This document shows positions 1-8,400 of a stretch of 64,000 bases of DNA, one piece after another. The notes beneath the pieces were generated by a model, which ran no database searches, had not been told where the DNA came from, and worked only from the letters and a program-made list of their open reading frames with translations. This DNA is from Pirellulaceae bacterium (GTDB taxonomy: Bacteria > Planctomycetota > Planctomycetia > Pirellulales > Pirellulaceae). The position numbers and the translations under genes were made by a program. The stretch spans positions 213,558 through 277,557 of the forward strand of contig JAQWSU010000018.1 in NCBI GenBank assembly GCA_029243025.1, read 5' to 3'. Numbering within the stretch: the first letter of the stretch is position 1; every line of letters begins with the position of its first letter.

Positions 1-900
1 AAGTTCGACGATATCCGTGAATTGAATTCGGGCCGCCAGTACAATAAACAAGCAAGAGATAAGTAGCACGCGCAAATTCTCTTTGAATTCAACGACGTGA
101 TTAACGGGAATCGTTTTTTGGTTGGCCAAGGCGATGCCCAGAATGGTCACCGTCACCAGCCCCGCTTCATGGGCAATTTGGTTGCTCAATGCAAAGGCGC
201 CCACAGCTGCAGCCAGAAATACGGAATTGTGCAAGAAATCCGGGATCCAATAACGTCGCATTAACTGGACGAGAGCAAACGCGACCCCAAGCCCCAGTCC
301 GATCCCTACCAATAGAATTTTGAGCAGCACCCAAACGACTTCATCGCTCTTACCAACCACCATGGCATCAAAAACCAACACCGCAAGCACCGCACCGATT
401 GGATCGATGACGATGCCCTCCCACTTGATCACGGAACCAATTCGTCGGTGTGGGCGCACATGCCGAAGCAAGGGGGTAATCACCGTTGGCCCAGTCACAA
501 TCAAGATGGCACCGATCAAAGTCGCCGTGCGGTAGTCCACACCAACGAATAGGTAGGCGGCCAAACCGGCGAGGCCCCAGGTCACCAATGCTCCCAGAGT
601 CACCAGTCTTAGCAAAACACTGCCCGAATCTTCCAGATCTCGGAAACGCAGCGTTAGCCCGCCCTCGAACATGATCACCGAAACGGCAAGAGCGACAATC
701 GGAAACAGCAGATCGGTTGTCAGAATCTCATCCGTGATCGTTTTCCCAGCCAATGACGGGTCATCACCACACAACCAGCCGACGAGAAATCCGAAAGCCA
801 ACAATAACAGAATGGAAGGGAGTCGTAGCCGCCAAGCAAGCCATTGAGCAGCAATGCCAAGTCCCAGTACGGCACTTAAAAAAACAAGCGGCTCTCTCAA
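1..900 (-). CDS. NhaP/CPA1-type cation:proton antiporter (C-terminus cut off by window edge)
   Basis: The minus-strand frame from 900 to the window edge is open for all 300 codons and strongly hydrophobic, with about nine membrane helices visible. Family motifs include GPTVITPLLRHV, followed by KWEGIVIDPIGAV; the acidic Asp-Pro in the second is typical of the ion-binding helix of CPA1/NhaP sodium(potassium)/proton exchangers in the inner membrane. The start is a TTG codon at 900, chosen because AGGAG lies six bases upstream; the ATG further upstream runs into a stop. The visible part ends near FTDIVEL, where the family usually has more helices and often a cytosolic TrkA-like tail, both outside this window. 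Which cation is exchanged cannot be read from the sequence. Confidence 0.88.
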   Translation of the reverse strand, partial: MREPLVFLSAVLGLGIAAQWLAWRLRLPSILLLLAFGFLVGWLCGDDPSLAGKTITDEILTTDLLFPIVALAVSVIMFEGGLTLRFRDLEDSGSVLLRLVTLGALVTWGLAGLAAYLFVGVDYRTATLIGAILIVTGPTVITPLLRHVRPHRRIGSVIKWEGIVIDPIGAVLAVLVFDAMVVGKSDEVVWVLLKILLVGIGLGLGVAFALVQLMRRYWIPDFLHNSVFLAAAVGAFALSNQIAHEAGLVTVTILGIALANQKTIPVNHVVEFKENLRVLLISCLFIVLAARIQFTDIVEL

Positions 901-906
901 AGGAAA

Positions 907-911
907 CTCCT
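907..911 (-). promoter_or_regulatory. Shine-Dalgarno site selecting the TTG start of the antiporter
   Basis: AGGAG on the minus strand, six bases before the TTG at 900. It decides the start because no ATG is available in this frame. Confidence 0.65.
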
Positions 912-1193
912 GATTCGGGTTGATTTCATCTGCTGCAGCAAGTTGGCGAAAATCAATCGTTTTGACAAGCCGAATTCGCCCCAGCCAGACGGGAGCAGAT
1001 TTTTTGAGCCTTCCGACAACCAACTTGGGGATTGCGACGGATCCGGTTAGCTCAAAACTTCCCTCATCACACCCTACCCAAGTAAATCATCCCACCTTGT
1101 CCTAAGACACGACATGTGTCGGCCAGAGGCGGGGTTGGTTGATCCAGCCCGCCGCGGGTCGCACCACTTTCATTCAGCCCGCACTCGGGCAAC

Positions 1194-1220
1194 GAAAACA
1201 GCACGCGTGACACGTGCTGT
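1194..1220 (-). terminator. Likely Rho-independent terminator of msrB
   Basis: On the minus strand a perfect 8-base-pair stem, ACAGCACG/CGTGCTGT (1220-1213 with 1205-1198), encloses a 7-base loop and runs into a short T-tract (1198-1195). It sits about 22 bases after the msrB stop. The T-tract is short, so termination strength is uncertain. Confidence 0.6.
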
Positions 1221-1242
1221 CAGTCAGATCAGCGCCGGCCAT

Positions 1243-1881
1243 CTAGGGAGCCGGATTCGCATCCTGAGAACTTTCATCGCCTTCGGCCGGTGCCTTGAAC
1301 GTCAGCGAGGCCGAGTTGATACAATAGCGCAAACCGGTCGGCTGTGGACCATCCTCGAAGACGTGCCCAAGATGTGAATCACATCGGTTGCAATGAACTT
1401 CCGTGCGTCGCATAAAGAAAGTGTTATCACTCGTCTCGCCAACATACCGAGACTTCAATGGTTCGTAGAAGCTCGGCCAACCCGTGCCGGATTTGAATTT
1501 TGTTTCGGAAGAAAACAATGGCAAATCACAACCAACGCAATAGTAAACCCCTTGCTTCTTGTTGTCCCAAAGCTCTCCGCTAAAGGCTCGCTCGGTCCCA
1601 TGCTTCCGAGTCACATGAAACTGATCAGGAGTCAACAATTGCTCCCACTCGCTCTCACTTCGCTCAATCTTGGTCAAGTCGTATTCGATGGCTGCCTGGC
1701 TGGCATCACCGCCCTGATTCTCTTGCGCCTTTCCCACAGTTTTTTCCTCCTCGCCTTCCCCGTTTGAAACCTTGGTCAAATCAGCACTCGTCGAATTGGA
1801 AGACCCCGGCGTACTCGCTTGCTGGCAGCCCAGCAAGATCGATGCACTCAGGCAAGCGGCCAACAGAATCTGGCATCTCAT
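1243..1881 (-). CDS. msrB: Peptide-methionine (R)-S-oxide reductase, lipoprotein form
   Basis: MsrB repairs proteins by reducing methionine-R-sulfoxide. The C-terminal ~140 of 212 residues carry the whole fold: zinc-binding pairs CVGC (115/118) and CNRC (164/167), the SGTGWPSF strand, HLGHVFEDGP, and RYCINS with the catalytic Cys at 187. The N-terminus is a signal peptide with lipobox SILLGC (Cys19), followed by a low-complexity acidic/Ser-rich linker to about residue 65. The enzyme is therefore probably a lipid-anchored protein repairing exported proteins, unlike the usual cytosolic ~130-residue MsrB. An AGGAA site about ten bases upstream supports the ATG at 1881. Electron supply outside the cytoplasm is not evident from the neighbours. 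Confidence 0.93.
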   Translation of the reverse strand: MRCQILLAACLSASILLGCQQASTPGSSNSTSADLTKVSNGEGEEEKTVGKAQENQGGDASQAAIEYDLTKIERSESEWEQLLTPDQFHVTRKHGTERAFSGELWDNKKQGVYYCVGCDLPLFSSETKFKSGTGWPSFYEPLKSRYVGETSDNTFFMRRTEVHCNRCDSHLGHVFEDGPQPTGLRYCINSASLTFKAPAEGDESSQDANPAP

Positions 1882-2027
1882 TCGTTCAATTCCTCACTGT
1901 TTGTAGACCGTTCAAATTAGCTCGTCAGCTGATTATAGGCGCGACTCGCGACTCGGTAGAGACCGAATCACTTTCGGGACACAGAAAAGCGCAGCCAATC
2001 AGACATTTTTTTGAGCCAACCGGCCGG

Positions 2028-3128
2028 TTAACTCAACCGATTCAACTTTGAGACACGACCGGTCGCCACCCATTCGGCGACAAAAATATTGCCATGACCG
2101 TCGAAACAAGCATCATGGGGATGCACGAACCGCCCGGAATTCCAACGACTCTCATCACCACGAATCTGTAATCCTTCATCGTCTTGTATGCGTTGGCTAT
2201 CGTCCCCCAGCCGTGCCACTACCTGATTGTCCGGACCCAAGAGGGTCACGCGTGCCATGAGTTCAGGAACGAGCAATAGCCCCTTATGTGAATCGACATT
2301 CGCCGGTAATCCGTAGCCCTCCAACGTCTGCAAATGATTTCCGTCGAGGTCAAGTAGCTGGACCGTGTGATGGGCTCGGTCGGTGACGACGAGGGTTGGA
2401 TCCCCTTGGCCTCGATCATCAATCCAAAGACCATGGGGTGTGTTGAACTTACCCTGCCCCTCACCAGGTCCTCCAAAGCACGATTGCCATTCGCCATTCT
2501 TATCGTAACGATGGATATAGAAGGACCCATAACCATCTGCGAGGAAAAAATCGCCGTTGGGAAGAAAGGCAAAATTCGTGGGCATGAAGCGGTCCCGGCC
2601 CCAAATCTTTTCAGGCTTGGTATCTTCGCCTTTCGCGTAAAGTCCCGAATCCATCGGTGCAAATTTTTCCCAAACCGTTTCACCATTCAGATCCAACTTC
2701 GCGAACGATTTGACCTGTTGATACGCACAGACGTACAAGTACTGTTGGCCGTCCTCTTCTCGTACCTCGATTCCGTGTCCGCCACCTTGGAACTGCTTGC
2801 CAAAGGCTCGCACGAATTGCCCCGACGGATCGAAGACGAAAATCGATGGGTGGTCAGGCTCTTCGACGCGCCCCTCATGAATCACATAGAGAAAACCATC
2901 TCGGTCCAAAGCCACATTATGCGTCGTTTGCCAATGGTATTTGTCAGGCAGCTTGGCCCAGTCATGAGAGACTTCGTACTGGTAATCGTCTTTTCCGACA
3001 ACCACTTTGCCATCGGTTTTTTTCGCCGTCACGATCGCGGGTGTTGCCAGCCCTGCAGAGACGGCGCCAACCGCCGCAGTGGCCAGAAATTCGCGACGAT
3101 TACCGTGGCGGAACGGTCGTTGATTCAT
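2028..3128 (-). CDS. Tat-exported NHL-repeat beta-propeller protein
   Basis: The 366-residue protein starts with a Tat signal (GNRREFLATAAVG, then a hydrophobic stretch to about residue 35). The rest reads as a six-bladed NHL-type propeller: repeated units such as NVALDRDGFLYV, FVFDPSGQFVRAFG, GQGKFNTPHGLWID and RFVHPHDACFDGHGNIFVAEW. Related planctomycete proteins are often called peptidyl-alpha-hydroxyglycine alpha-amidating-lyase-like because of the shared propeller, but catalytic activity should not be assumed. GAGG eight bases upstream supports the ATG. It follows the sugar-phosphate isomerase-like gene by 134 bases on the same strand and may share its transcript. Role unknown; binding of a sugar or protein partner outside the cytoplasm is a guess. 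Confidence 0.82.
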   Translation of the reverse strand: MNQRPFRHGNRREFLATAAVGAVSAGLATPAIVTAKKTDGKVVVGKDDYQYEVSHDWAKLPDKYHWQTTHNVALDRDGFLYVIHEGRVEEPDHPSIFVFDPSGQFVRAFGKQFQGGGHGIEVREEDGQQYLYVCAYQQVKSFAKLDLNGETVWEKFAPMDSGLYAKGEDTKPEKIWGRDRFMPTNFAFLPNGDFFLADGYGSFYIHRYDKNGEWQSCFGGPGEGQGKFNTPHGLWIDDRGQGDPTLVVTDRAHHTVQLLDLDGNHLQTLEGYGLPANVDSHKGLLLVPELMARVTLLGPDNQVVARLGDDSQRIQDDEGLQIRGDESRWNSGRFVHPHDACFDGHGNIFVAEWVATGRVSKLNRLS

Positions 3129-3262
3129 GGATTCGCCTCAATTTAAAATTCGGGTGGCAATCCGCACAAACAGGCTGGCGCAAACAAAAAACCGCAATTT
3201 GCCGCGGTTCTTTGTCTTGAAAGCCATTCATCGATTAACATCGTTCAGCGTGAAGTTGCAGC

Positions 3263-4264
3263 CTACTCTTCTGAAAAGGCCGCGTCAAACTGAACATTGC
3301 TTGGCGTGAAGCACATCGTGCGTCGAACAAACTCAGAAGCTTCTGCAGCGCCGAATTCGCGATCCATGCCACAGTCTTCCCACTCGACCGAAAGGGGACC
3401 TTGGTACCCAATCTGGTTCAAGGCTCGTCCGATCTCTTCAAAGTTCACAGCACCACGACCGGGCGAACGGAAGTCCCAACCGCGCCTTGGATCCCCGAAG
3501 TTAAGGTGACTGGCGATGATGCCACTGCGACCGTCCAAAGTCGTGATCGCATCTTTCACGTGCACATGATAAATCCGATCAGGGAAGGCGCGAATGAACT
3601 CAACGGGATCCACACCCTGCCAATGGAGATGACTCGGATCAAAGTTAAAGCCGAACTCCTCACGATTATCCAGCGCGTCCAAGGCCATTTGAGCCGTGTG
3701 CAAATCAAAGGCGATCTCTGTCGGATGTACCTCTAAAGCGAATTTCACACCACACTCGGCAAACACATCGAGGATCGGATTGAACCGATCAGCAAACAGC
3801 TTGAAACCATCATCGATCATCGACTGAGGCACTGGTGGGAAAGAATAATTCAGATGCCAAATACTCGAACCCGTAAAACCGTTTACGACGCCGACGCCAA
3901 ACTTTTGGGCGGCTCTGGCTGTATTTTTCATTTCTTCGATGGCACGTTGATTCACACCTTCGGGATCACCATCTCCCCAAACGTAATCGGGCAGAATCGT
4001 CTTATGCCGCTCATCAATTGGATCGCAAATCGCTTGGCCGACCAGATGGCCGCTGATCGCTTCACACTGCAAGTCATACTTGGCCAATAGCTCGCGTTTT
4101 TGATTACAGTAGCTATCGTCCGCCAAGGCCTTATCCACTTCGAAGTGGTCACCCCAGCATGCCAATTCAATTCCGTTGTAACCAAACTCGCGTGTCTTGC
4201 GACACATATCTTCGATCGGAAGATCGGCCCATTGACCGGTGAACAAAGTAACCAGACGACTCAT
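3263..4264 (-). CDS. Sugar phosphate isomerase/epimerase family protein (xylose isomerase-like TIM barrel)
   Basis: The protein (about 333 residues) fits the AP-endonuclease-2/xylose-isomerase-like TIM barrel. Metal-ligand motifs appear in the expected order: [15 protein letters not shown] near the N-terminus, ALEVHPTE (Glu ligand), [12 protein letters not shown] (Asp/His), IYHVHVKD (His-x-His) and LSVEWED (Glu). Such enzymes isomerise or epimerise ketoses and cyclitols in the cytoplasm; the substrate is not identifiable. I chose the ATG at 4264 because GAGGAG stands six bases before it; a longer frame begins at 4285. It lies between a sodium:solute symporter and an NHL protein on the same strand, which suggests uptake and conversion of one carbohydrate, by context only. 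Confidence 0.88.
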   Translation of the reverse strand: MSRLVTLFTGQWADLPIEDMCRKTREFGYNGIELACWGDHFEVDKALADDSYCNQKRELLAKYDLQCEAISGHLVGQAICDPIDERHKTILPDYVWGDGDPEGVNQRAIEEMKNTARAAQKFGVGVVNGFTGSSIWHLNYSFPPVPQSMIDDGFKLFADRFNPILDVFAECGVKFALEVHPTEIAFDLHTAQMALDALDNREEFGFNFDPSHLHWQGVDPVEFIRAFPDRIYHVHVKDAITTLDGRSGIIASHLNFGDPRRGWDFRSPGRGAVNFEEIGRALNQIGYQGPLSVEWEDCGMDREFGAAEASEFVRRTMCFTPSNVQFDAAFSEE

Positions 4265-4560
4265 GTGCAACTCCTCAATAATCAAAATCTCGTATTCGAC
4301 TGTCCGCTATTGTGGCGATGTGGGTGCCGCTCTGCAAGCTATCGACCCAACCAAGCTGCTCACCGCCCTCAGAATGGGAGAAACCGGGGGAACCTTGACG
4401 AAAACAACGCCTCATGACGCCTACACGGAGCAGTATTTGCCTCAAGCCTCAATCAGGAGCCCATTTGCAGCACAATGGGCCTACCCAAATCGGGACGAGC
4501 CGGTCTCCCGCCCCAAACGTCGCGCTATCCGCCAGACGCGCTACGATCCGCGAATGCCGA

Positions 4561-6801
4561 TCAACTGCCGATGTTCGCTAACCAGACGGCCAAACCGATC
4601 ACCGCAAAGCACACACCAAAGCAGGCCAGGAAACCCAACGCGTCAAGAGCACTGGGCCGTTGGAACTCAAGATTGCTGCCCGGAAACAGCTTTTTGGCCT
4701 CGTTCACTTCGGGCGACGCCAGGGCTGTCTCTAACGCCCGTTGATCCGCGGCAGGATCTGGATCGACAGGCGTCTTCATCTTGCTGAAGTATCGATCCAA
4801 CGACTCCTTGCGATTGGGTCGAGTCATAAAGCTCACCCCGATCATCACTAAAAACGGAGCAATGATTTTGGGAGGTAGCTCCAGCGTACTTAGAATCGGG
4901 TTGCTCTTGTTCGTAAAGTCCATCCCACACGATTTGTATAACAAGAAATCGAGACGAAAGTTCCCCTCACCTCTTAACTTCACATCAGCAGGATAGGCGA
5001 GAATCACTCGCGTTGTATTTGCGTCGGGTTGCTCAGCCGAACCGATCGGCAAGGGCTGCAGGTCATTCCGAGGCTTGCCTTGATCATCCACCGGTTGAAG
5101 TCGACTCCAAAATACACTCTGGCCACCACTCCTCGAAGTCTCTGAGATTTCCGCCCCGACTTGGAGTGGCTTGGGTTGCGTAAGCCCAGCGATTTCTTGC
5201 TCAATTTCGGCAATTCTCCCAGCGTTTCCCCTGTCCGCTCCTACTGCTTGCCGCGCGTTATCTAAATCGGCCTGCAACTTTGCTCGTTGTTGATCAATCA
5301 TCAGAATGGAGGCCTCACGGCGCGCCACATCCGAGGGGGCGGCCGCTCGCGTGATGGTCGTTTGAACGATCTGATTCGCATCGTGATACTGAGATCGCAG
5401 GTTGCTAAAGATCATCGGTAGCACGGCAGGAAGAATAAAGAACAAAAGAGCGCTGAAGGCTACCGTGGACCAAGCTGCCGCTGTCGTCCCACGTCGCCAA
5501 TACATTCCCACCCAAAACGGAGCCGCAAACAGCACGGGAATCACCCAGGTCCACTGCAGTTGTTGGAATACGTTCATTGACATCAGCGAAACCAACACAC
5601 CACCACCAACCACAAACACGCCCGTCAAACGGGCCAGCATCACGTACTCGCGCTCGCTGGCGGTTGCATTTACAAACGCCGCGTAGATATTTCGCACAAC
5701 AAGCCCCGACCCCACAATCATGTACGCATCGACGGAACTCATTAAGGCAGCCAGCAGGCAAGCCAACATCAGTCCCGTGAGTCCCGGTCCAAGGAGTTCT
5801 CGAGAGGCCACACCCCAGGTCTTGTCGGGATCGGCAATCAGTTCTGGAGAATTGGCATAGAGTGCCAAGGCGATCAAGGCGGTCAAAACCCAGCCAACCG
5901 TACAGAATCGTTTGAGAAAATTACCCAAAACCAAGCCGACTCGCGCATTCATCTCGGTTTTGGCCGAACCACCACCTGTGGCAATAAAGTGAGGCTGCAC
6001 GACAACCCCGACAAGATTGATAATCACAACTGCGACGATCCGATACAATGGAAAATCGCTGCTGTTGGCTCCACCAAGAACATGAAAGTGTTCTGCTGGT
6101 AATTGCTCGTGAAGAATCGCAAACCCATCAAGCAGACTCTGACTTGCCGGATCCGCCCCGTACTTTTCCACCAGGGCACGCAGTCCAAAGGGCACCAGCA
6201 TGACCGAGAGCAGGATGATGCACACGCCTTGGATCAAATCGGTGATATAGGCGGCCCGCAAACCGCCCAACATCCCATACACCAGAACCACGACACCGAT
6301 GATCGGAACCAAGACGTATTCAATGCCGACTGGGCGGTCGCCGATCATGACTGTCCCCGTACCAACGAGGGGTGCGGCAACTTTGCCAATCGCGGAAAAC
6401 AACATCGACCCATAAACAACGTAGAAAATCAGCCCAAAAACGGCATAAGCAGCCCCTAAACTCCTGGACTCGTACCTTTCGACGTACCAGTCACCCAACG
6501 TCAGGTGCCGCATGCGCCGGTACCACACGCCCGCGATCCAGTAGAAGGGTGTCACAAACAACCAGTACATGACACTCCACATTCCACTCATACCACTGGT
6601 AAACGTGGTGCGGCCGGTGTTCACCGGATCGCTTGAGCCTGTCCCGGCCCCGAAAGCGGCAAAAGTCTGCATCAGCTTTCCAAAGGAACGGCCGCCCATG
6701 AAGTAGTCTTCTTGAACTTTGACGCGACGCATCGCCCATAAACCGATGGCGGCCATCACCAAGAAATAGCCAAGCAGCACTCCATAATCTAGCCAATGCA
6801 T
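4561..6801 (-). CDS. Sodium:solute symporter (SSS family) with a large soluble insertion
   Basis: A polytopic inner-membrane sodium-coupled transporter of about 746 residues; usual family members have 450-600. The N-terminal ~470 residues show SSS features: a Gly-rich first helix region (AAFGAGTGSSDPV), GGLRAAYITDLIQG, and LMSSVDAYMIVGSGL, whose Ser pair matches the sodium site of helix 8. Between the helix ending near residue 465 and the next at about 645 lies a ~175-residue soluble insert with a coiled-coil (REASILMIDQQRAKLQADL through EIEQEIAGL) and a beta-rich part. A further helix closes the C-terminus. ATG 6801 has AGGAG seven bases upstream, so I prefer it to the frame start at 6831. 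Substrate unknown; the downstream isomerase hints at a sugar or polyol. Confidence 0.88.
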   Translation of the reverse strand: MHWLDYGVLLGYFLVMAAIGLWAMRRVKVQEDYFMGGRSFGKLMQTFAAFGAGTGSSDPVNTGRTTFTSGMSGMWSVMYWLFVTPFYWIAGVWYRRMRHLTLGDWYVERYESRSLGAAYAVFGLIFYVVYGSMLFSAIGKVAAPLVGTGTVMIGDRPVGIEYVLVPIIGVVVLVYGMLGGLRAAYITDLIQGVCIILLSVMLVPFGLRALVEKYGADPASQSLLDGFAILHEQLPAEHFHVLGGANSSDFPLYRIVAVVIINLVGVVVQPHFIATGGGSAKTEMNARVGLVLGNFLKRFCTVGWVLTALIALALYANSPELIADPDKTWGVASRELLGPGLTGLMLACLLAALMSSVDAYMIVGSGLVVRNIYAAFVNATASEREYVMLARLTGVFVVGGGVLVSLMSMNVFQQLQWTWVIPVLFAAPFWVGMYWRRGTTAAAWSTVAFSALLFFILPAVLPMIFSNLRSQYHDANQIVQTTITRAAAPSDVARREASILMIDQQRAKLQADLDNARQAVGADRGNAGRIAEIEQEIAGLTQPKPLQVGAEISETSRSGGQSVFWSRLQPVDDQGKPRNDLQPLPIGSAEQPDANTTRVILAYPADVKLRGEGNFRLDFLLYKSCGMDFTNKSNPILSTLELPPKIIAPFLVMIGVSFMTRPNRKESLDRYFSKMKTPVDPDPAADQRALETALASPEVNEAKKLFPGSNLEFQRPSALDALGFLACFGVCFAVIGLAVWLANIGS

Positions 6802-7351
6802 GAATTCACTCCTGATACGAAAAGATCGCAAAGCCCACGATCATACCACGGACGCCCGATGAAGGTTGTCCGCGACCGAGCGGACAATCTGAAACATCCA
6901 GCGTAACGAGACATCGCCAGGCAATCCGGGAAAACCGCAGTTCCTCCGAAATCAAAATGGGAGTGCTCGAAGCCGTGATCGCATCGGCAAGTAACCGGGC
7001 GCAATCTTTGCGGTTGGTGACCGCCCAAGATATGATGAAGGAGGATGCTCGATCGGTCCCTCTTTCGCCTGAACTACTGCAGAATCCCGTTTGGCTCCAG
7101 AATGATGCCGTGGTCGTCTGCCCCGAATGGAAAAATCGTTTGCACCGCACGCTTCCCAAACAATCAAGTTGCTGCGGCCCCATATTTCCCACGCCCCCAA
7201 ACGACAGACACTCGCGTGCCAGCAACTTGGGCGAAAACGGGCGGCCACATTTCGCCACTGGATCGGGACCGACAGAGCGGTGATTTGTACGGCTGGACCT
7301 CGCTTGGCGAGAGATTCGTTTTTAATGCAGTTTCAGAAATCGGAGCAAACG
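6802..7351. other. Divergent intergenic region with no supported gene
   Basis: About 550 bases separate the symporter (minus) from the secreted protein gene (plus). Several open frames of 80-150 codons overlap here on both strands, but none has a recognisable domain, a good ribosome site or plausible composition. It must contain the promoters for both flanking genes; I could not pick out convincing -35/-10 boxes. Confidence 0.45.
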
Positions 7352-8383
7352 ATGTCGCCTTGGCGAAAGCCCACCCAGTTTTTAATCGCCGTATTGCTGC
7401 CAACTTTGCTTGCTGCCACCACGATGGGGGCGACGCCCCGTGTTTACTTGGAAGTACTCAGCGATCGCGGAGCTGCAGTCAATGCACCTCAACAGTGGCT
7501 AAGGATGCTCCGCAACTTGCCGCTTGCTTCAATCCGCCTTCGTCAAAGACGAGACGGTGAAACGTTCAATGTAGATCGACAAGGCGGGGAGGCGTCTCGA
7601 ACCATTCGGGTGAAAGCAATCCTGGGTACGGATGGCGTGCTTCGTGTGCCAGACCATCGCTTCCGCCTTTCAGACCGTCAAAAAATGAAGCAGTGGATCG
7701 AGAACCTCGAATCGTCCTCCGACGGAAATACGATCACGGAACGAGTCGCCTTTGGCATGACGGGTCCTCAGTTGGATCGCGTTCGCCGACTACTTTCGAC
7801 GCCAGTGCGGATAAAAACAATAGACGAACCTTTCTCAAAGTTCTTTCAACATATCCAATCGATCACAACAATCCCAATTCGAACAGGCGTGGCCACTCGC
7901 ATTGGTGACGACAAGCCGATCGAGAATGAGCTTTCGGGATTAAGCTGCGGAACCGCCTTGGCTGCAGCATTGCAATCCAAAGGCTTGGCGTGGGCCCCGG
8001 CCGTCAGTCCAGACGGCACACTTCGCGTCGATATCATCGACGGACGGACAGCCAAACAGCGATGGCCAGTGGGCTGGAAAACCGAGACGCCGACACGTCA
8101 AATGCTACCGAAATTATTTGAATCGCTATCGACTGAAATCGTCGATACGCCTCTCAAAGACGTGCTTGCCGCGATTCAGCAACGACTTGGTGTTCCAATA
8201 CTCATCGATCATGAATCTATCGCAAGAAAACGAATCGAGCCGATGAAGGTAAAGGTTGCTTTTCCCGCCAAGCGAACATTCTACAAACGCATCCTGGATC
8301 GCGTCTTGTTTCAGGCCGGACTGCAAGCGGAAATCCGAAACGATGACGCCGATCGTCCGTTTATCTGGTTGACCCCTCTCTAA
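7352..8383 (+). CDS. Secreted protein of unknown function with STN-like segments
   Basis: I do not recognise this 343-residue protein. The start at 7352 is supported by GGAG seven bases upstream; the frame is open further back to 7127 but that part looks non-coding. Residues 1-27 form a clear Sec signal (MSPWRKPTQFLIAVLLPTLL, then AATTMGA). Two later segments look like a duplicated small domain: a middle part (IDEPFSKFFQHIQSITTIPI...) and the C-terminus (DTPLKDVLAAIQQRLGVPIL...). The pattern of a short helix, 'LxxVLAxIxxxLGVPI' and beta strands resembles the secretin/TonB short N-terminal (STN) fold. It is probably periplasmic. It stands alone between a divergent symporter and a convergent gene 17 bases away. 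Confidence 0.72.
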   Translation: MSPWRKPTQFLIAVLLPTLLAATTMGATPRVYLEVLSDRGAAVNAPQQWLRMLRNLPLASIRLRQRRDGETFNVDRQGGEASRTIRVKAILGTDGVLRVPDHRFRLSDRQKMKQWIENLESSSDGNTITERVAFGMTGPQLDRVRRLLSTPVRIKTIDEPFSKFFQHIQSITTIPIRTGVATRIGDDKPIENELSGLSCGTALAAALQSKGLAWAPAVSPDGTLRVDIIDGRTAKQRWPVGWKTETPTRQMLPKLFESLSTEIVDTPLKDVLAAIQQRLGVPILIDHESIARKRIEPMKVKVAFPAKRTFYKRILDRVLFQAGLQAEIRNDDADRPFIWLTPL

Positions 8384-8400
8384 CTGGCCGCCGCAGCTGG

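Larger units (their letters stand above)
901..1242. other. Intergenic region between msrB and the antiporter gene
   Basis: This stretch of about 340 bases lies downstream of msrB and upstream of the antiporter gene on the minus strand. It holds the antiporter ribosome site and the msrB terminator hairpin. The short open frames inside it have no recognisable domain or ribosome site. I see nothing else in it. Confidence 0.5.

Noticed and set aside
2367-3146. 259-codon plus-strand open frame
   Set aside because: It is antisense to the NHL protein gene, has no domain and no ribosome site.
6806-7258. 150-codon minus-strand open frame upstream of the symporter
   Set aside because: No domain, poor ribosome site, Cys/Ser/Arg-rich composition; treated as intergenic.
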